Origin: Leptodesmis sichuanensis A121
GTDB taxonomy: Bacteria > Cyanobacteriota > Cyanobacteriia > Leptolyngbyales > Leptolyngbyaceae
Direction of reading: 5' to 3'
Assembly (NCBI RefSeq): GCF_021379005.1
Contig: NZ_CP075171.1
Span: forward strand, 1,054,001 to 1,118,000
DNA: 64,000 bases
In this document: positions 16,169-26,369 of the stretch, in pieces
How the letters are laid out: each line of letters begins with the position of its first letter
How positions within the stretch are numbered: position 1 is the stretch's first letter
Program-made: the position numbers and the translations under genes
Notes under the pieces: model-generated
Databases searched by the model: none
Seen by the model: the letters and a program-made list of their open reading frames with translations, nothing else
What the model was told of the DNA's origin: nothing

Positions 16169-18244
16169 CTATTCCCATCTCTGATTCCCGACCCCCGATC
16201 CCTGTTTCCCCTCTCCCTCCAAAGCTATCAATGCCGCTTTAATCAGGTTGAAATAATAAGGCTGAGATACATCCACCTGGACGCGATCGCCAGGACCTTT
16301 CGTTAACCATCCCCAGCGCTGCCCCTGTTGGATTGTCAATACCTTGCCTTGAGCATTGCGAATTCGCAGTTCTTTTCCGGTTGCTGCTTCTACCAGCTTA
16401 CAGGCATAACTTCGTTCTTCATGCACAAAGGTCGTGGGCGGGTCAGGAGTCGGGAAAGTAGTAACAGCAACAGGACGGCTGCCCACCAGTTCCAGTTGCA
16501 GGGAAACCTCGCCATTCCATTCATTGGTACGCAGCCGATACGCCAGATCCAGAACAGGAGGCAGGGGGTAATAGTCTCCCCAGCGCCACGCGATCGCACA
16601 AAAGCGACGGGGGGGTTGTTCGGTTGCGTCTCCCTGATGCTGACTCACGGTTAATTTCAGGTGTCCTTTACCGATCCGCTTCTGTTCATGGATACGGATC
16701 TGGCTTGACCAGAAGGTGGCCTCCGGGTTCTCTACGCCACAGGGTTGCAGGGCTTCCATCTGGTGATACAGGGCAAAGTCAATCTGACTTAAGGAGGCTT
16801 CCGCATCGATTTTCACCAGCGGTTTGAGGTGTTCTGGTTGCAGGCACTGACAGGCGAATTCACTGAGGCGCGATCGCAGGGCATCCAGATTCGCAGCTTT
16901 TAAAGAAAAGCCTCCGGCAGCCCGGTGTCCACCATGCTTTTCCAGCAGGTCTTGACAAAATTCCAGAGCTTCAAAGACGTGAAATTCGGGAATACTGCGG
17001 GCTGAACCGCGAATATGCTGTTGCCCCTCATCCTCGTAGGTGCCGATGAAAACGGGCACGCCATAGCGTTCCACCAGGCGGGAAGCAACAATCCCGATGA
17101 CACCATGATGCCAGCCCGGTTGCACCACCACCAGAACCCGATCGCGCTGAATATTAAACTCCCCACTTTCGCAAATGGCCACGGCTTCCTGTTCAATCTC
17201 TTCACACAGCCGCTGCCGTTGTTGGTTAATTTGCTCACACTGCATAGCCCGTTCCAGGGCCGTTCCCATGTCATCGGTGGTCAACAGCTCAATCACAATT
17301 TGCGGATCGGCGAGACGACCAACGGCGTTAATCCGGGGGCCAAGCCGAAAGCCGATCGCTTCTGGTTTCAAATCCTTCTCGCCACTCAGCCCAGAGACTT
17401 GAATTAGAGCCTGAACTCCGGTCAATTTCGATTTTGCTAACAGTTGCAATCCCTGTTTTACCCAGCGCCGATTCACGCCCGTCAGGGGAGCCAGGTCGGC
17501 GATCGTCCCCAGGGTAAACAATTCTAATAGGGAATCACCCAACTCCAGGGAACTGCCCATACTTTGGGCCAGGGATTTCGCCAGAATGTAGGCCACTCCC
17601 ACTCCGGCCAGTCCGCGATAGGGTGAAGTTTCGGCCAACCGTTTGGGATTCAGAATTGCGTTGGCATCGGGCAGGGTAGGCGGCAAGTCGTGATGGTCGG
17701 TAATGATCACGGCAATGCCCAATTCTCGCGCATGGGCGATCGGCGCATGAGCAGCAATGCCATTATCCACCGTGAGGATCAGCCCTACTCCTTCTTCGTA
17801 GAACTCATCCACGATCCGCTGGTTAATGCCGTATCCTTCCGCCATCCGGCTGGGAATTGCATAGTCTACCCGTGCTCCCAGGGCGCGTAATGCCCGCATC
17901 AGCAGAGCCGTACTGGTCATCCCATCGGCATCATAGTCACCACAGATGGCAATCCGCTGGCGGTTGTTAATGGTATTAATTAACAGTTCCAGGCTGAGTG
18001 GCAAATCAGAGAATTCAGCCAGGGGAGAGGGAAGGGGCAGACTTTCTGGATTAAGAAATGCCTGAATCTGTTCTAAGTCTGTCAGGTCACGATTCAACAG
18101 AACCTGGGCCATCAAAGGCGACAACTCCAGAGCTGCAGCAATGGACTGAGCCAATTCCGGTTGAGCCGCAGCAATTTGCCAGCGTTGGGGGGGCAGTTTG
18201 TTCGCGATCGTGCTGGAGCTTGGAGGAACAGATAAATCAGTCAT
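16169..18244 (-). CDS. recJ: Single-stranded-DNA-specific exonuclease RecJ
   Basis: A 691-residue DHH-family nuclease that degrades single-stranded DNA 5' to 3' in recombination and mismatch repair. Visible are the DHH motifs (ICGDYDADGMTS, IITDHHDLPP) and the DHHA1 motif (KHGGHRAAGGF), followed by an OB-like domain. ATG 18244 is preferred over the in-frame GTG at 18265, which has no support. The last residues (GKQGSGVGNQRWE) are encoded by STRR-like text and probably extend the native C-terminus. Confidence 0.93.
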   Translation of the reverse strand: MTDLSVPPSSSTIANKLPPQRWQIAAAQPELAQSIAAALELSPLMAQVLLNRDLTDLEQIQAFLNPESLPLPSPLAEFSDLPLSLELLINTINNRQRIAICGDYDADGMTSTALLMRALRALGARVDYAIPSRMAEGYGINQRIVDEFYEEGVGLILTVDNGIAAHAPIAHARELGIAVIITDHHDLPPTLPDANAILNPKRLAETSPYRGLAGVGVAYILAKSLAQSMGSSLELGDSLLELFTLGTIADLAPLTGVNRRWVKQGLQLLAKSKLTGVQALIQVSGLSGEKDLKPEAIGFRLGPRINAVGRLADPQIVIELLTTDDMGTALERAMQCEQINQQRQRLCEEIEQEAVAICESGEFNIQRDRVLVVVQPGWHHGVIGIVASRLVERYGVPVFIGTYEDEGQQHIRGSARSIPEFHVFEALEFCQDLLEKHGGHRAAGGFSLKAANLDALRSRLSEFACQCLQPEHLKPLVKIDAEASLSQIDFALYHQMEALQPCGVENPEATFWSSQIRIHEQKRIGKGHLKLTVSQHQGDATEQPPRRFCAIAWRWGDYYPLPPVLDLAYRLRTNEWNGEVSLQLELVGSRPVAVTTFPTPDPPTTFVHEERSYACKLVEAATGKELRIRNAQGKVLTIQQGQRWGWLTKGPGDRVQVDVSQPYYFNLIKAALIALEGEGKQGSGVGNQRWE

Positions 18245-18327
18245 GAACTCTACACAAATAGGCACAGGTTTCTTACACTAGCCTTCCCTGATGCAAGAAT
18301 CAATCTTAAATATATAGACGACAAGGG

Positions 18328-18527
18328 CTGGTTGACTGACAAATCTCCTGAACACCCGCTGCATCACCAGGAAATCAATTTCCTGGCTCATCGCCAAAGT
18401 CATCTCAAGATGACTGGACAAGCGTTTTAGTCCATTTGCATGGACTTGCGCTGTTAGCCCAAAATTTATTTTAGGGCGGGTGGACAACAGAGCCATGAGC
18501 CTTTCAGAACTTTTGTCAGTCAATCAG
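18328..18527 (+). mobile_element. MITE copy 2 (200 bp), full length
   Basis: The ends are CTGGTTGACTGACAAA and TTTGTCAGTCAATCAG, with the perfect 9-bp duplication CGACAAGGG at 18319-18327 and 18528-18536. The inside holds several short palindromes (AGGAAATCAATTTCCT, GTCATCTCAAGATGAC, TCCATTTGCATGGA). It encodes no protein and lies upstream of the nuclease-like/ParA gene. Confidence 0.93.
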
Positions 18528-18556
18528 CGACAAGGGACAAGATGGAAAAAGGTTTA

Positions 18557-18621
18557 AACCTTGTCCAAGTCTAGAACCGGAGTTTCTCTGATCGGAAAAC
18601 GACCGTTCTCTAGCTGGACTT
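18557..18621. repeat. 65-bp dispersed hairpin repeat, copy 2 (inverse)
   Basis: Reverse complement of the block at 13981-14045 with about four differences. It lies 20 bases after MITE copy 2 and upstream of the nuclease-like/ParA gene. Confidence 0.85.
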
Positions 18622-18802
18622 GGTTGAGATGAAATTAGCCTTTATCATTCGTCTCTATTTAACCAGGAATATTCTGTAAAGAAAGCTAACAAAAACAAGG
18701 GGAACCCGGCTTTTAGTGTACGAAGATCGTATTTGAGTCCACGTTCTTTGGCAGAATTGAACTTTGCCGGATAGCCTTCTTTCAACTTCAGGGGCACCAC
18801 AC

Positions 18803-19978
18803 ATGGCTAATAATGGCTCCCGAACTGCTGAACAAACTATAATCAACCAGCTAACAAAAGCTGGCTGGGCTGTGATGCCACCACCCCCGAATACCAATGG
18901 TTATAACTTTGAAGCGGTCAAGGGGAAGGAAGTGATCGCAGTGCAGGTAAAAACTCACAAATTTCCGGTTAAAGTGCCTCATGTAGAACGTTTTTTAAAC
19001 TTCTTTGATCTGCCTGCTGCCCGTCGTTTTACCAGAGGATTACTGGTTTCATCCAATGGATTTACCCCCAATGCCCTAACTTACTTTTCCAATGTAAATA
19101 GCCAAAAAGTGAAGTTAGCCGTTATTAAAGAAGACGTGGTGCATTGGATTCGGTTTGCTGATCGGCCACAGGATCGTCTACCCCAAAAACTGGTCTACGT
19201 TGGTGTGTTTACCTGCAAAGGTGGGGTGGGTAAAACGACAATTAGCGCTCATCTGGCAGGTGCGATCGCGCTTTCAGGCTACAACGTTGCCATTATTGAT
19301 TTAGATCCCCAAAAGAACCTGACAACTTTGCTGGATCAAGGCGTGATTTTACCAGGGGTAGGAGATGAACCAGCTCATACTGTCAAGGTATTTAGTTTGG
19401 ATGAATGGGATACCAGTAACCCTCCCGCTGATATTCGGATGGCCGTTTGTGATTGTTCCCCTGTATTTGAAGAAAATCCTGTAGAGCTATTAGCTAAACT
19501 GTCCTATTGTCTGATTCCAACCACGCTCAATCCACTGGGATTAAATAAAAATGGCTATGTGATTAAAAACACGTTGAAAGCCATTCGCAGTGTGAATAAA
19601 GATGCGTATGTTTTTGTCTTAATTAATAACTACTTCAAAGATGAAGCCCACAAAGCCAGGGTCTTAAAAGAGCAATATAAAAAATACTTTGCTCGATTAT
19701 CAGAACTGGACGATCGCTTTCACTTTATTGACCCGGATGAAGTGTCGATCCGTAACAGTAAGCAACTCTTTTATTGGGGCTATCACATTTACAGCGGTGA
19801 ACCCGCAGAATTGGCCTTTACTCCGATCGGCGGAAAATGTGCACCCAAAGCTGACTTCTTGAATCTGCTGGACTACCTGGAAGCTCACTCCGATATCGGT
19901 CAGTTTAAGAACCCTGATCCCGCAAGCCTAACAAATCTACTGCTGCAAGATCCACTGCTTCCCTGCTCCACCAATTAA
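18803..19978 (+). CDS. Mrr-like nuclease domain fused to ParA ATPase
   Basis: A 391-residue two-domain protein. Residues 1-125 resemble the restriction-endonuclease fold of the Mrr type: EQTIINQLTKAGW, then GYNFEAV (acidic residue 37) and IAVQVKTHK (Gln48-Lys50, the QxK variant of the PD-(D/E)XK site), then RGLLVSSNGFT. Residues 130-390 are a ParA/MinD ATPase with deviant Walker A (CKGGVGKTT, 138-146), Walker A' (IIDLDPQ) and a switch region (VCDCSPVFEE). ATG 18803 is used since GGGG lies upstream; an in-frame TTG at 18764 would add 13 residues. There is no ParB or parS-like partner next to it. The combination is unusual; a role in defence or DNA partition is inferred only. Confidence 0.75.
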   Translation: MANNGSRTAEQTIINQLTKAGWAVMPPPPNTNGYNFEAVKGKEVIAVQVKTHKFPVKVPHVERFLNFFDLPAARRFTRGLLVSSNGFTPNALTYFSNVNSQKVKLAVIKEDVVHWIRFADRPQDRLPQKLVYVGVFTCKGGVGKTTISAHLAGAIALSGYNVAIIDLDPQKNLTTLLDQGVILPGVGDEPAHTVKVFSLDEWDTSNPPADIRMAVCDCSPVFEENPVELLAKLSYCLIPTTLNPLGLNKNGYVIKNTLKAIRSVNKDAYVFVLINNYFKDEAHKARVLKEQYKKYFARLSELDDRFHFIDPDEVSIRNSKQLFYWGYHIYSGEPAELAFTPIGGKCAPKADFLNLLDYLEAHSDIGQFKNPDPASLTNLLLQDPLLPCSTN

Positions 19979-20002
19979 GCGTCTACTGCAGATGAGAGCA
20001 TA

Positions 20003-20129
20003 TCACCTTTGCAGGCCCTCATCCCCCAACCCCTTCTCCCAACCTGGGAGAAGGGGACCGAGCCATCTCAAAGTCCCTCTCCCAATTTGGGAGAGGGATT
20101 TAGGGTGAGGGCAAAAGTGACATGCACCC
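20003..20129. repeat. Dispersed double-hairpin repeat, copy B
   Basis: Nearly identical to 10197-10324, with CCCCTTCTCCCAACCTGGGA and a matching GAGAAGGGG, then CCCTCTCCCAATTTGGGAGAGGG. It lies between the convergent ParA fusion gene and pnp and may act as a bidirectional terminator. Confidence 0.9.
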
Positions 20130-20236
20130 TAGCAGATTAACCTACTGCTTTGGCGTTAACCTAACGGCAAAACCCGTCCCTACAAGTTCACATATTTATC
20201 CTGAGAACCGTTTTTTAATCAGTATCAATTCTCTGA

Positions 20237-22387
20237 CTACTTGAGGGCAGCGGCTTCCCGTGCTGCAGTCGCCTCATCGGGGTGGATGCCCAGACGGGTC
20301 AGGTTAATTCGACCGCGACTGTCAATCTCCCGCACTTTGACGATTACCTCATCGCCGACGGAGACTTCATCCTCAACTTTGCCAACCCGGTAGTCCGCCA
20401 ATTGAGAAATGTGGATCATGCCTTCCTTGCCTGGTAGAAATTCCACAAAGGCACCGATCGGAATAATCCGAGTCACCCGTCCAGCATACACATCGCCAGC
20501 ATTCAGCTTGCGAGTCATGCCCTGGATAATCCCCTTGGCTCGTTTCGCTTTTTCGCCATCCACTGCCGAGATCGTCACCGTACCATCATCTTCAATGTCG
20601 ATCTTGGCTCCGGTTTCCTCGGTAATGCCCTTAATCGTCTTGCCACCGGGGCCGATAATCATCCCGATCAATTCGGGGTCGATCTTGATGGTCATCAACC
20701 GGGGGGCATAGGGAGACAGTTCGGTGCGGGGTTTGTTGATGGCCTCCAGCATCTTGCTGAGAATATGCAGACGGGCAGGTTTGGCCTGTTGGATGGCTTT
20801 GGCGATGACCTCCATCGGTAAGCCGTTGATCTTCATATCCAGCTGCAGGGCGGTAATCCCGCTTTCGGTTCCCGCCACTTTGAAGTCCATGTCGCCCAGG
20901 AAGTCTTCGATGCCCTGAATATCGGTGAGAATGCGAATTTCGTCACCTTCTTTGATCAGACCCATCGCCGCACCGCTAACCGGTTTGGTGATGGGGACTC
21001 CGGCATCCATCAGGGCCAGCGTAGAACCGCACACAGAACCCATGGAGGTGGAGCCGTTAGAGGACAGTACCTCGGAAACGACCCGAATCACGTAAGGGAA
21101 TTCCTCTTTAGGCGGCAGCACCGGGACTAAGGCCCGTTCCGCGAGAGCACCGTGACCAATTTCCCGTCGTCCGGGCGATCGCATCGGCTTCGTTTCTCCC
21201 ACAGAGTAGGGCGGCATATTGTAATGATGCAGATACCGCTTTTGCTCATCCGGATGCAAGTCATCCAGTTCCTGGGCATCTCCCGGTGTTCCCAGGGTGG
21301 CCACAGACAGGACTTGCGTTTGTCCCCGGTTGAACAACGCATTGCCATGCACCCGGGGCGGTAGAATTCCCGTCTGACAGGAAATAGGCCGCACTTCATC
21401 CAATTTGCGACCATCCACCCGCACGCCATCTTCAACCACCTGGCGACGCATCAGGAACTTGGTGACCTCTTTAAAGACGTTGCTTAACGCCTTTTCGTCT
21501 GCAGAGGCCGCTACTTTCACCGGGTCGTCGTCAGGCAGTGCCTCAATGGCCACTTTCACCGACTCCTTCACTTCATCCAGTGCCGCATCCCGGACGTGCT
21601 TGTCCTTCTCGAACCGACCCAGGATTTCTTTGACAGGGGCGGTGACCCGATCGCGAATGAAGTTTTCCAGGGTTTTGTCTACTTCTGGGGGGGCCTCCTG
21701 TACCAGATCAATACCCAACTCAGCCAAAATCTCTCGTTGAGCCTGGATTAAATCGCGCACGGCTTCGTAGCCAAAATCGATCGCTTCGATCATGTCCTGT
21801 TCCGGTAACTGATTGGCTCCCGCTTCCACCATGATTACCCCTTCCGGAGAGCCAGCCACCACCAGATCCAGATCGCCTTCTTCGATTTCCTTGTAGGTCG
21901 GGTTGATGACAAAATCATCACCCACTAAGCCCACACGAACCGCGGCCATCGGCCCGTTAAAGGGAATTTTGGCCAGCAGGACGGCGATCGAAGCTCCGGT
22001 AACTGCCAGCACATCGGGAGGCACCCGTTCGTCCAGGGAGAGGGTCGTCGCCACCACCTGAATATCGTCCCGCAGCCAACTGGGGAACAAGGGACGCAAA
22101 GGACGGTCAATTAAACGGCTAATCAAGACAGCTTTTTCTGGCGGACGACCTTCCCGACGCAAAAATCCTCCGGGGATGCGTCCGGCAGCATACATCCGTT
22201 CTTCGTAATCCACTAATAGGGGTAGGAAATCAATTCCTTCTCTTGCTTCGGCACGCGTCGCCGCTACTAACACTGCTGTTTCTTCAGACTGTATTAACAC
22301 GGCACCGCCCGCCTGTGGAGCCAGTAAGCCAATCTTCAGCCGAATATCCCGTCCATCAAAGGATATCGACTTTTCAATTTCTTCCAT
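20237..22387 (-). CDS. pnp: Polyribonucleotide nucleotidyltransferase (PNPase)
   Basis: A 716-residue protein with two RNase PH domains ([35 protein letters not shown]), a helical domain between them, a KH domain ([20 protein letters not shown]) and a C-terminal S1 domain ([20 protein letters not shown]). It degrades RNA phosphorolytically and can add tails; in cyanobacteria it is the main polyadenylating activity. Length and domain order are normal. It is not near rpsO here. Confidence 0.97.
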   Translation of the reverse strand: MEEIEKSISFDGRDIRLKIGLLAPQAGGAVLIQSEETAVLVAATRAEAREGIDFLPLLVDYEERMYAAGRIPGGFLRREGRPPEKAVLISRLIDRPLRPLFPSWLRDDIQVVATTLSLDERVPPDVLAVTGASIAVLLAKIPFNGPMAAVRVGLVGDDFVINPTYKEIEEGDLDLVVAGSPEGVIMVEAGANQLPEQDMIEAIDFGYEAVRDLIQAQREILAELGIDLVQEAPPEVDKTLENFIRDRVTAPVKEILGRFEKDKHVRDAALDEVKESVKVAIEALPDDDPVKVAASADEKALSNVFKEVTKFLMRRQVVEDGVRVDGRKLDEVRPISCQTGILPPRVHGNALFNRGQTQVLSVATLGTPGDAQELDDLHPDEQKRYLHHYNMPPYSVGETKPMRSPGRREIGHGALAERALVPVLPPKEEFPYVIRVVSEVLSSNGSTSMGSVCGSTLALMDAGVPITKPVSGAAMGLIKEGDEIRILTDIQGIEDFLGDMDFKVAGTESGITALQLDMKINGLPMEVIAKAIQQAKPARLHILSKMLEAINKPRTELSPYAPRLMTIKIDPELIGMIIGPGGKTIKGITEETGAKIDIEDDGTVTISAVDGEKAKRAKGIIQGMTRKLNAGDVYAGRVTRIIPIGAFVEFLPGKEGMIHISQLADYRVGKVEDEVSVGDEVIVKVREIDSRGRINLTRLGIHPDEATAAREAAALK

Positions 22388-22730
22388 GTAGCGTGGTATC
22401 CTTTCTTCTTCTTTATCTTTCTCTGTCGCAATCGTAGCACTGATACATAGAGTCGAGCTTTTTTACTGGGATCGGAATCGCCCCGCTGCAGAATCCACCC
22501 TGTACAATGGCAGTACTGGAAGGGGGCGATCGTGGCCGCAGGGATATCTGCTGTTACGATGGCCTGCTGATTCCATGCTGATTCCATTTCAGGTAGGGCA
22601 GGGAGGAGCTTACATCTCATCACCCAATCATTGTTAATGATTTATTAACTCAGGGTGTTGCAAATCTTAATCATATCCGGCCATGCCCCATCCAATTTGC
22701 TCAAGGCAACGATTGAGGATTCTGAACTAG
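22388..22730. other. Intergenic region between pnp and the SNF2 gene
   Basis: A divergent spacer of about 340 bases that should carry both promoters. I see no gene, hairpin or repeat family member that I can defend; open frames such as 22336-22623 are unsupported. Confidence 0.5.
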
Positions 22731-25700
22731 ATGGCCATCTTACACGGTAGTTGGTTGCTTCAGTCCCCCCAGCAGACCCGATTGGCTGCTACTACAGCAG
22801 AAGCAGTAGCGGCTGGTCAGGGAAGTTTGTTCATTTGGGGAGAAGTCTGGCGGAGAGTCACTTCGGATAGCTTGCCCAATCAGACCCTGGAAGATGAGAC
22901 TACCCCTCCTGACCATCCCCCCCTTCATCCCTATGCCATGAGCCGCCTGGAATTGATGGAGTTTCTCAATGAGTTGCAACAAACAGGCCATTTGCGATTA
23001 CCAGCACTTCAGACTTTGGCGAACACGGTGAACCCTGCTGCTGCCAAACGATCGCGCAAGGGGTCCCGTTCTACCTCCGTCACCCCTGCCCCATCTTGCC
23101 TCACGTCCCCCACCTCCATCGGCTGGCACCAACACACCCTGGCAGTTCCCTCCTTTGTGGCTGAAGGAGAGCTTGAAAGCGGCGATCGGCTGGTGATTTT
23201 GCCCCAACTATCTGCCGCTCCTGAAACTCAAGAATCATTATTCCTTCATCCCTGGCAGGTGGAAGGCTTGCGTTTGCCCGTCGGAGAAGCCATCCAATTT
23301 CTCAATTCCTTACCTCTAGGTGCAGTCAAGACGGAGGAGTCGTTTCTGGGAGGCGATTTGCGCTTCTGGTCCCATGTGGCTCGCTGGAGCCTGGATCTGC
23401 TGGCTCGATCGAAGTTTTTGCCGGGATTGGGGATTAGAGATCGGAGATCGGAGATCGGAGATCGGGAAGAGGCGGCTGATAGCGATCGGTTTTGGGTAGG
23501 GTGGGAGCCGTTGTTGGATAGTGCGGTGGATCAGGTGAGGTTGCTGCATTTTAGCGATCGTATGCCTGTGGCCTGTCGGATGTATGCAGGAAATTCGTCA
23601 TTGGTCATTGGTCATTCGTCATTGGCAGAAGACAAAGAACAAAGGACAAAGGACAAAGGACAATCCAAAATCCAAAATCCAAAATCTAAAATCCAACATT
23701 CTCCTCTGGCAGTTAATCTTCCAGCAGTTCCCCAAACCCTGTTGCAAGCTTTTCTGCAAAGTACGCTGGATGCTCAGATTCGTCAGGTTGCACGCACTTC
23801 TCCAGTTCCGGAGAGCCTGGAAGCCAGTACTCGCGGAGAGGGACGTTGGACGATCGCCTCTGCGGTTCACACCTGGTTACGCGCACTCAGTCAGGAGACC
23901 TCTGAAATCGCAGGGGCGGGATTGGAGGATTTGCAACTGGCATTGCAAAACTGGACGGCTCCATTACAGTCCCGTCGCTCTGAGAGTTTGTTTCAGACCT
24001 GTTTGTATTTGCATCCGCCTCAGTATGGTCAGACCCAGTGGCGACTGGAGTACTGCTTGCAGGCGATCGACGATCCAGAGTTTTTGATCGATGCATCGAC
24101 GATCTGGAACAATCCGGTAGAGCGGTTCATGTATCGAGGACGAACCATTATCCAGCCGCAGGAAACCTTTTTGATGGGACTGGGATTAGCCTCCCGCCTT
24201 TATCCTCCCATCGAACCCAGCTTACAGGAATCCCGACCACAATTCTGTATGCTGACCCCGTTGCAAGCCTACGATTTTCTCAAAAGTACGGCCTGGCGCT
24301 TGCAGGATAGTGGCTTGGGGGTGGTGGTACCTCCCAGTCTGGCCAGTCAGGGGGGGTGGGCAAACCGTCTGGGATTGAAGATTCAAGCGCAAACGGGAAA
24401 ACTCAAGCAGGGCCAACGACTAGGCTTACAAAGTTTGCTCAACTTCCGCTGGGAACTCACCATTGGCGGACAGAGCATTTCCAAAGAAGAGTTCGATCGC
24501 CTGGTAGCCCTCAACACTCCCCTTGTGGAAATTAATGGCGAGTGGGTGGAATTGCGACCTCAAGATATCCGAGCCGCGCAGAACTTCTTCGCCAGTCGCA
24601 AGGATCAGCCCGCGCTCTCTCTGGAAGATGCGCTGCGCATCAGTACGGGCGACACCCAGATGATTGAAAAGCTACCCGTGGTCAGTTTTGAAGCATCCGG
24701 GGCACTGGAAGAACTGATCAATACCCTGAGTGGGAAGCGGACGTTAGAGCCGATCGCCACCCCCGCAAGCTTCCGAGGAGAGTTGCGCCCTTATCAGTCC
24801 CGTGGCGTGGGCTGGCTGGCGTTTCTGGAACAGTGGAGCCTGGGAGCCTGTTTAGCTGACGACATGGGCTTAGGAAAAACCATTCAACTGATTGCCTTTC
24901 TGTTGCATTTGAAAGAGCAAGGCACACTGGAAAAACCGACCTTGCTCATCTGTCCCACCTCTGTCCTGGGTAACTGGGAACGGGAGGTGAAGAAATTCGG
25001 CCCCAGCCTGAAAGTTCTGCAACATCATGGAGACGGACGACCCAAAGGCAAAGACTTCGCCAAAGCCGTGAAAGGCAAGGATCTGGTAATCAGCAGCTAT
25101 GCCCTGGTCTATCGGGATTTGCAGGACTTGCAAACTGTTTCCTGGCAGGGAATTGTCCTGGATGAAGCCCAAAACATCAAAAATCCCGACGCAAAGCAAT
25201 CGCAAGCCGTCCGCCAGTTGGCAGCCCAGTTTCGCATTGCCTTAACCGGAACCCCCGTGGAAAATCGGCTGTCTGAACTCTGGTCAATTCTCGATTTCCT
25301 GAATCCCGGTTACCTCGGACCAAAAAACTTCTTCCAACGCCGCTTTGCCACTCCCATCGAACGCTACGGCGATACCGCCTCCCTGCAAACTCTGCGATCG
25401 CTCGTCCAGCCCTTCATCCTGCGTCGTCTGAAAACCGATCGAGAGATCATCCAGGATCTGCCCGAAAAGCAAGAAATGACCATCTTCTGCGGCCTTTCCG
25501 AAGAACAAGCCTCCCTCTACCAGCACGTCGTTGATCAATCCCTTGCCGATATCGAAGCCGCTCAGGGGATCCAGCGCAAAGGCATTATCCTGGCCCTTCT
25601 GACTAAACTGAAGCAGATTTGCGATCATCCTGACCTTTTCCTCAAGGGGGCAGGGGATCAGGAGTCAAAAGTCAGGAGTCAGGAATTGGGGATTAGCTCC

Positions 25701-26294
25701 ACACCCCACACCCCACACCCCACACCCCACTCATTTCAGTCCCGCTCCGGCAAACTCAAACGCCTGGAAGAAATGCTGGAAGAGGTGATGGCGGAAGGCG
25801 ATCGTGCCCTTATCTTCACCCAGTTCGCCGAGTGGGGCAAGTTGCTGAAAGCCCACCTGGAGCGGCAATTAGGACGGGAAACCCTATTCCTTTATGGCAG
25901 CACCCCCAAGAAACAACGGGAAGCCATGGTCGATCGCTTCCAGCACGATCCGCAGGGGCCACGACTGTTCATTCTGTCCCTGAAAGCGGGAGGCGTAGGC
26001 TTAAACCTGACCCGCGCCAATCACGTCTTCCACTTCGATCGCTGGTGGAATCCTGCTGTGGAGAATCAGGCGACCGATCGGGTATTCCGTATTGGCCAAA
26101 CCCGCAATGTGCAGGTTCATAAATTCGTCTGCTCCGGCACACTGGAAGAAAAAATTCATGACCTGATCGAGAGCAAAAAGGCGTTAGCAGAACAGGTCGT
26201 TGGGGCAGGGGAAAACTGGCTCACCGAATTGAACACGGATCAATTGCGCGATCTACTCCTGCTCGATCGCAGCGCCATCATTGGAGAGGAGTAA
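22731..26294 (+). CDS. SNF2-family DEAD/DEAH-box helicase
   Basis: An 1187-residue protein. The N-terminal 600 residues hold a bacterial SNF2-associated region; the C-terminal half is a SNF2 ATPase with Walker A (DDMGLGKTIQL, about 709), DEAQ box (VLDEAQNIKN, about 809), TGTPVENRLSELWS and motifs V-VI (LKAGGVGLNLT, ATDRVFRIGQ). SNF2 proteins translocate on double-stranded DNA. Three low-complexity tracts (23423-23472, 23592-23697, 25651-25730) are inserted in frame, the last one inside the helicase core between the two lobes. The frame stays open. A SWIM zinc-finger gene lies 755 bases downstream on the same strand, which fits the known bacterial SNF2-SWIM association. Confidence 0.92.
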   Translation: MAILHGSWLLQSPQQTRLAATTAEAVAAGQGSLFIWGEVWRRVTSDSLPNQTLEDETTPPDHPPLHPYAMSRLELMEFLNELQQTGHLRLPALQTLANTVNPAAAKRSRKGSRSTSVTPAPSCLTSPTSIGWHQHTLAVPSFVAEGELESGDRLVILPQLSAAPETQESLFLHPWQVEGLRLPVGEAIQFLNSLPLGAVKTEESFLGGDLRFWSHVARWSLDLLARSKFLPGLGIRDRRSEIGDREEAADSDRFWVGWEPLLDSAVDQVRLLHFSDRMPVACRMYAGNSSLVIGHSSLAEDKEQRTKDKGQSKIQNPKSKIQHSPLAVNLPAVPQTLLQAFLQSTLDAQIRQVARTSPVPESLEASTRGEGRWTIASAVHTWLRALSQETSEIAGAGLEDLQLALQNWTAPLQSRRSESLFQTCLYLHPPQYGQTQWRLEYCLQAIDDPEFLIDASTIWNNPVERFMYRGRTIIQPQETFLMGLGLASRLYPPIEPSLQESRPQFCMLTPLQAYDFLKSTAWRLQDSGLGVVVPPSLASQGGWANRLGLKIQAQTGKLKQGQRLGLQSLLNFRWELTIGGQSISKEEFDRLVALNTPLVEINGEWVELRPQDIRAAQNFFASRKDQPALSLEDALRISTGDTQMIEKLPVVSFEASGALEELINTLSGKRTLEPIATPASFRGELRPYQSRGVGWLAFLEQWSLGACLADDMGLGKTIQLIAFLLHLKEQGTLEKPTLLICPTSVLGNWEREVKKFGPSLKVLQHHGDGRPKGKDFAKAVKGKDLVISSYALVYRDLQDLQTVSWQGIVLDEAQNIKNPDAKQSQAVRQLAAQFRIALTGTPVENRLSELWSILDFLNPGYLGPKNFFQRRFATPIERYGDTASLQTLRSLVQPFILRRLKTDREIIQDLPEKQEMTIFCGLSEEQASLYQHVVDQSLADIEAAQGIQRKGIILALLTKLKQICDHPDLFLKGAGDQESKVRSQELGISSTPHTPHPTPHSFQSRSGKLKRLEEMLEEVMAEGDRALIFTQFAEWGKLLKAHLERQLGRETLFLYGSTPKKQREAMVDRFQHDPQGPRLFILSLKAGGVGLNLTRANHVFHFDRWWNPAVENQATDRVFRIGQTRNVQVHKFVCSGTLEEKIHDLIESKKALAEQVVGAGENWLTELNTDQLRDLLLLDRSAIIGEE
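23423..23472 (+). repeat. STRR-like tract in the SNF2 gene, first
   Basis: Tandem GGAGATC and GATCGGA units that keep the frame and encode a DRRSEIGDRE-type segment. Confidence 0.75.
23592..23697 (+). repeat. STRR-like tract in the SNF2 gene, second
   Basis: Tandem ATTGGTC, AAAGGAC and AAAATCC units in succession. Together they encode about 35 residues rich in Ser, Lys and Gln. Confidence 0.8.
25651..25730 (+). repeat. STRR-like tract in the SNF2 gene, third
   Basis: GGAGTCA-type units followed by tandem CACACCCCAC units. The tract is in the helicase region just before KLKRLEEMLEEV. Confidence 0.8.
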
Positions 26295-26369
26295 GGAGAT
26301 CGCATCAGTGAAGTCAGAAAAAAGAACTTTTCCAAATTCAAGCAGCAAGAAGCCTATCAAAAGTTGGGT

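Noticed and set aside
20237-22387. Plus-strand frames opposite pnp
   Set aside because: Ser/Thr/Arg-rich shadow frames of a standard PNPase gene.
25651-25730. Tandem CACACCCCAC units as a possible CRISPR or telomere-like array
   Set aside because: No spacers and no cas genes next to it; the tract keeps the SNF2 frame open.
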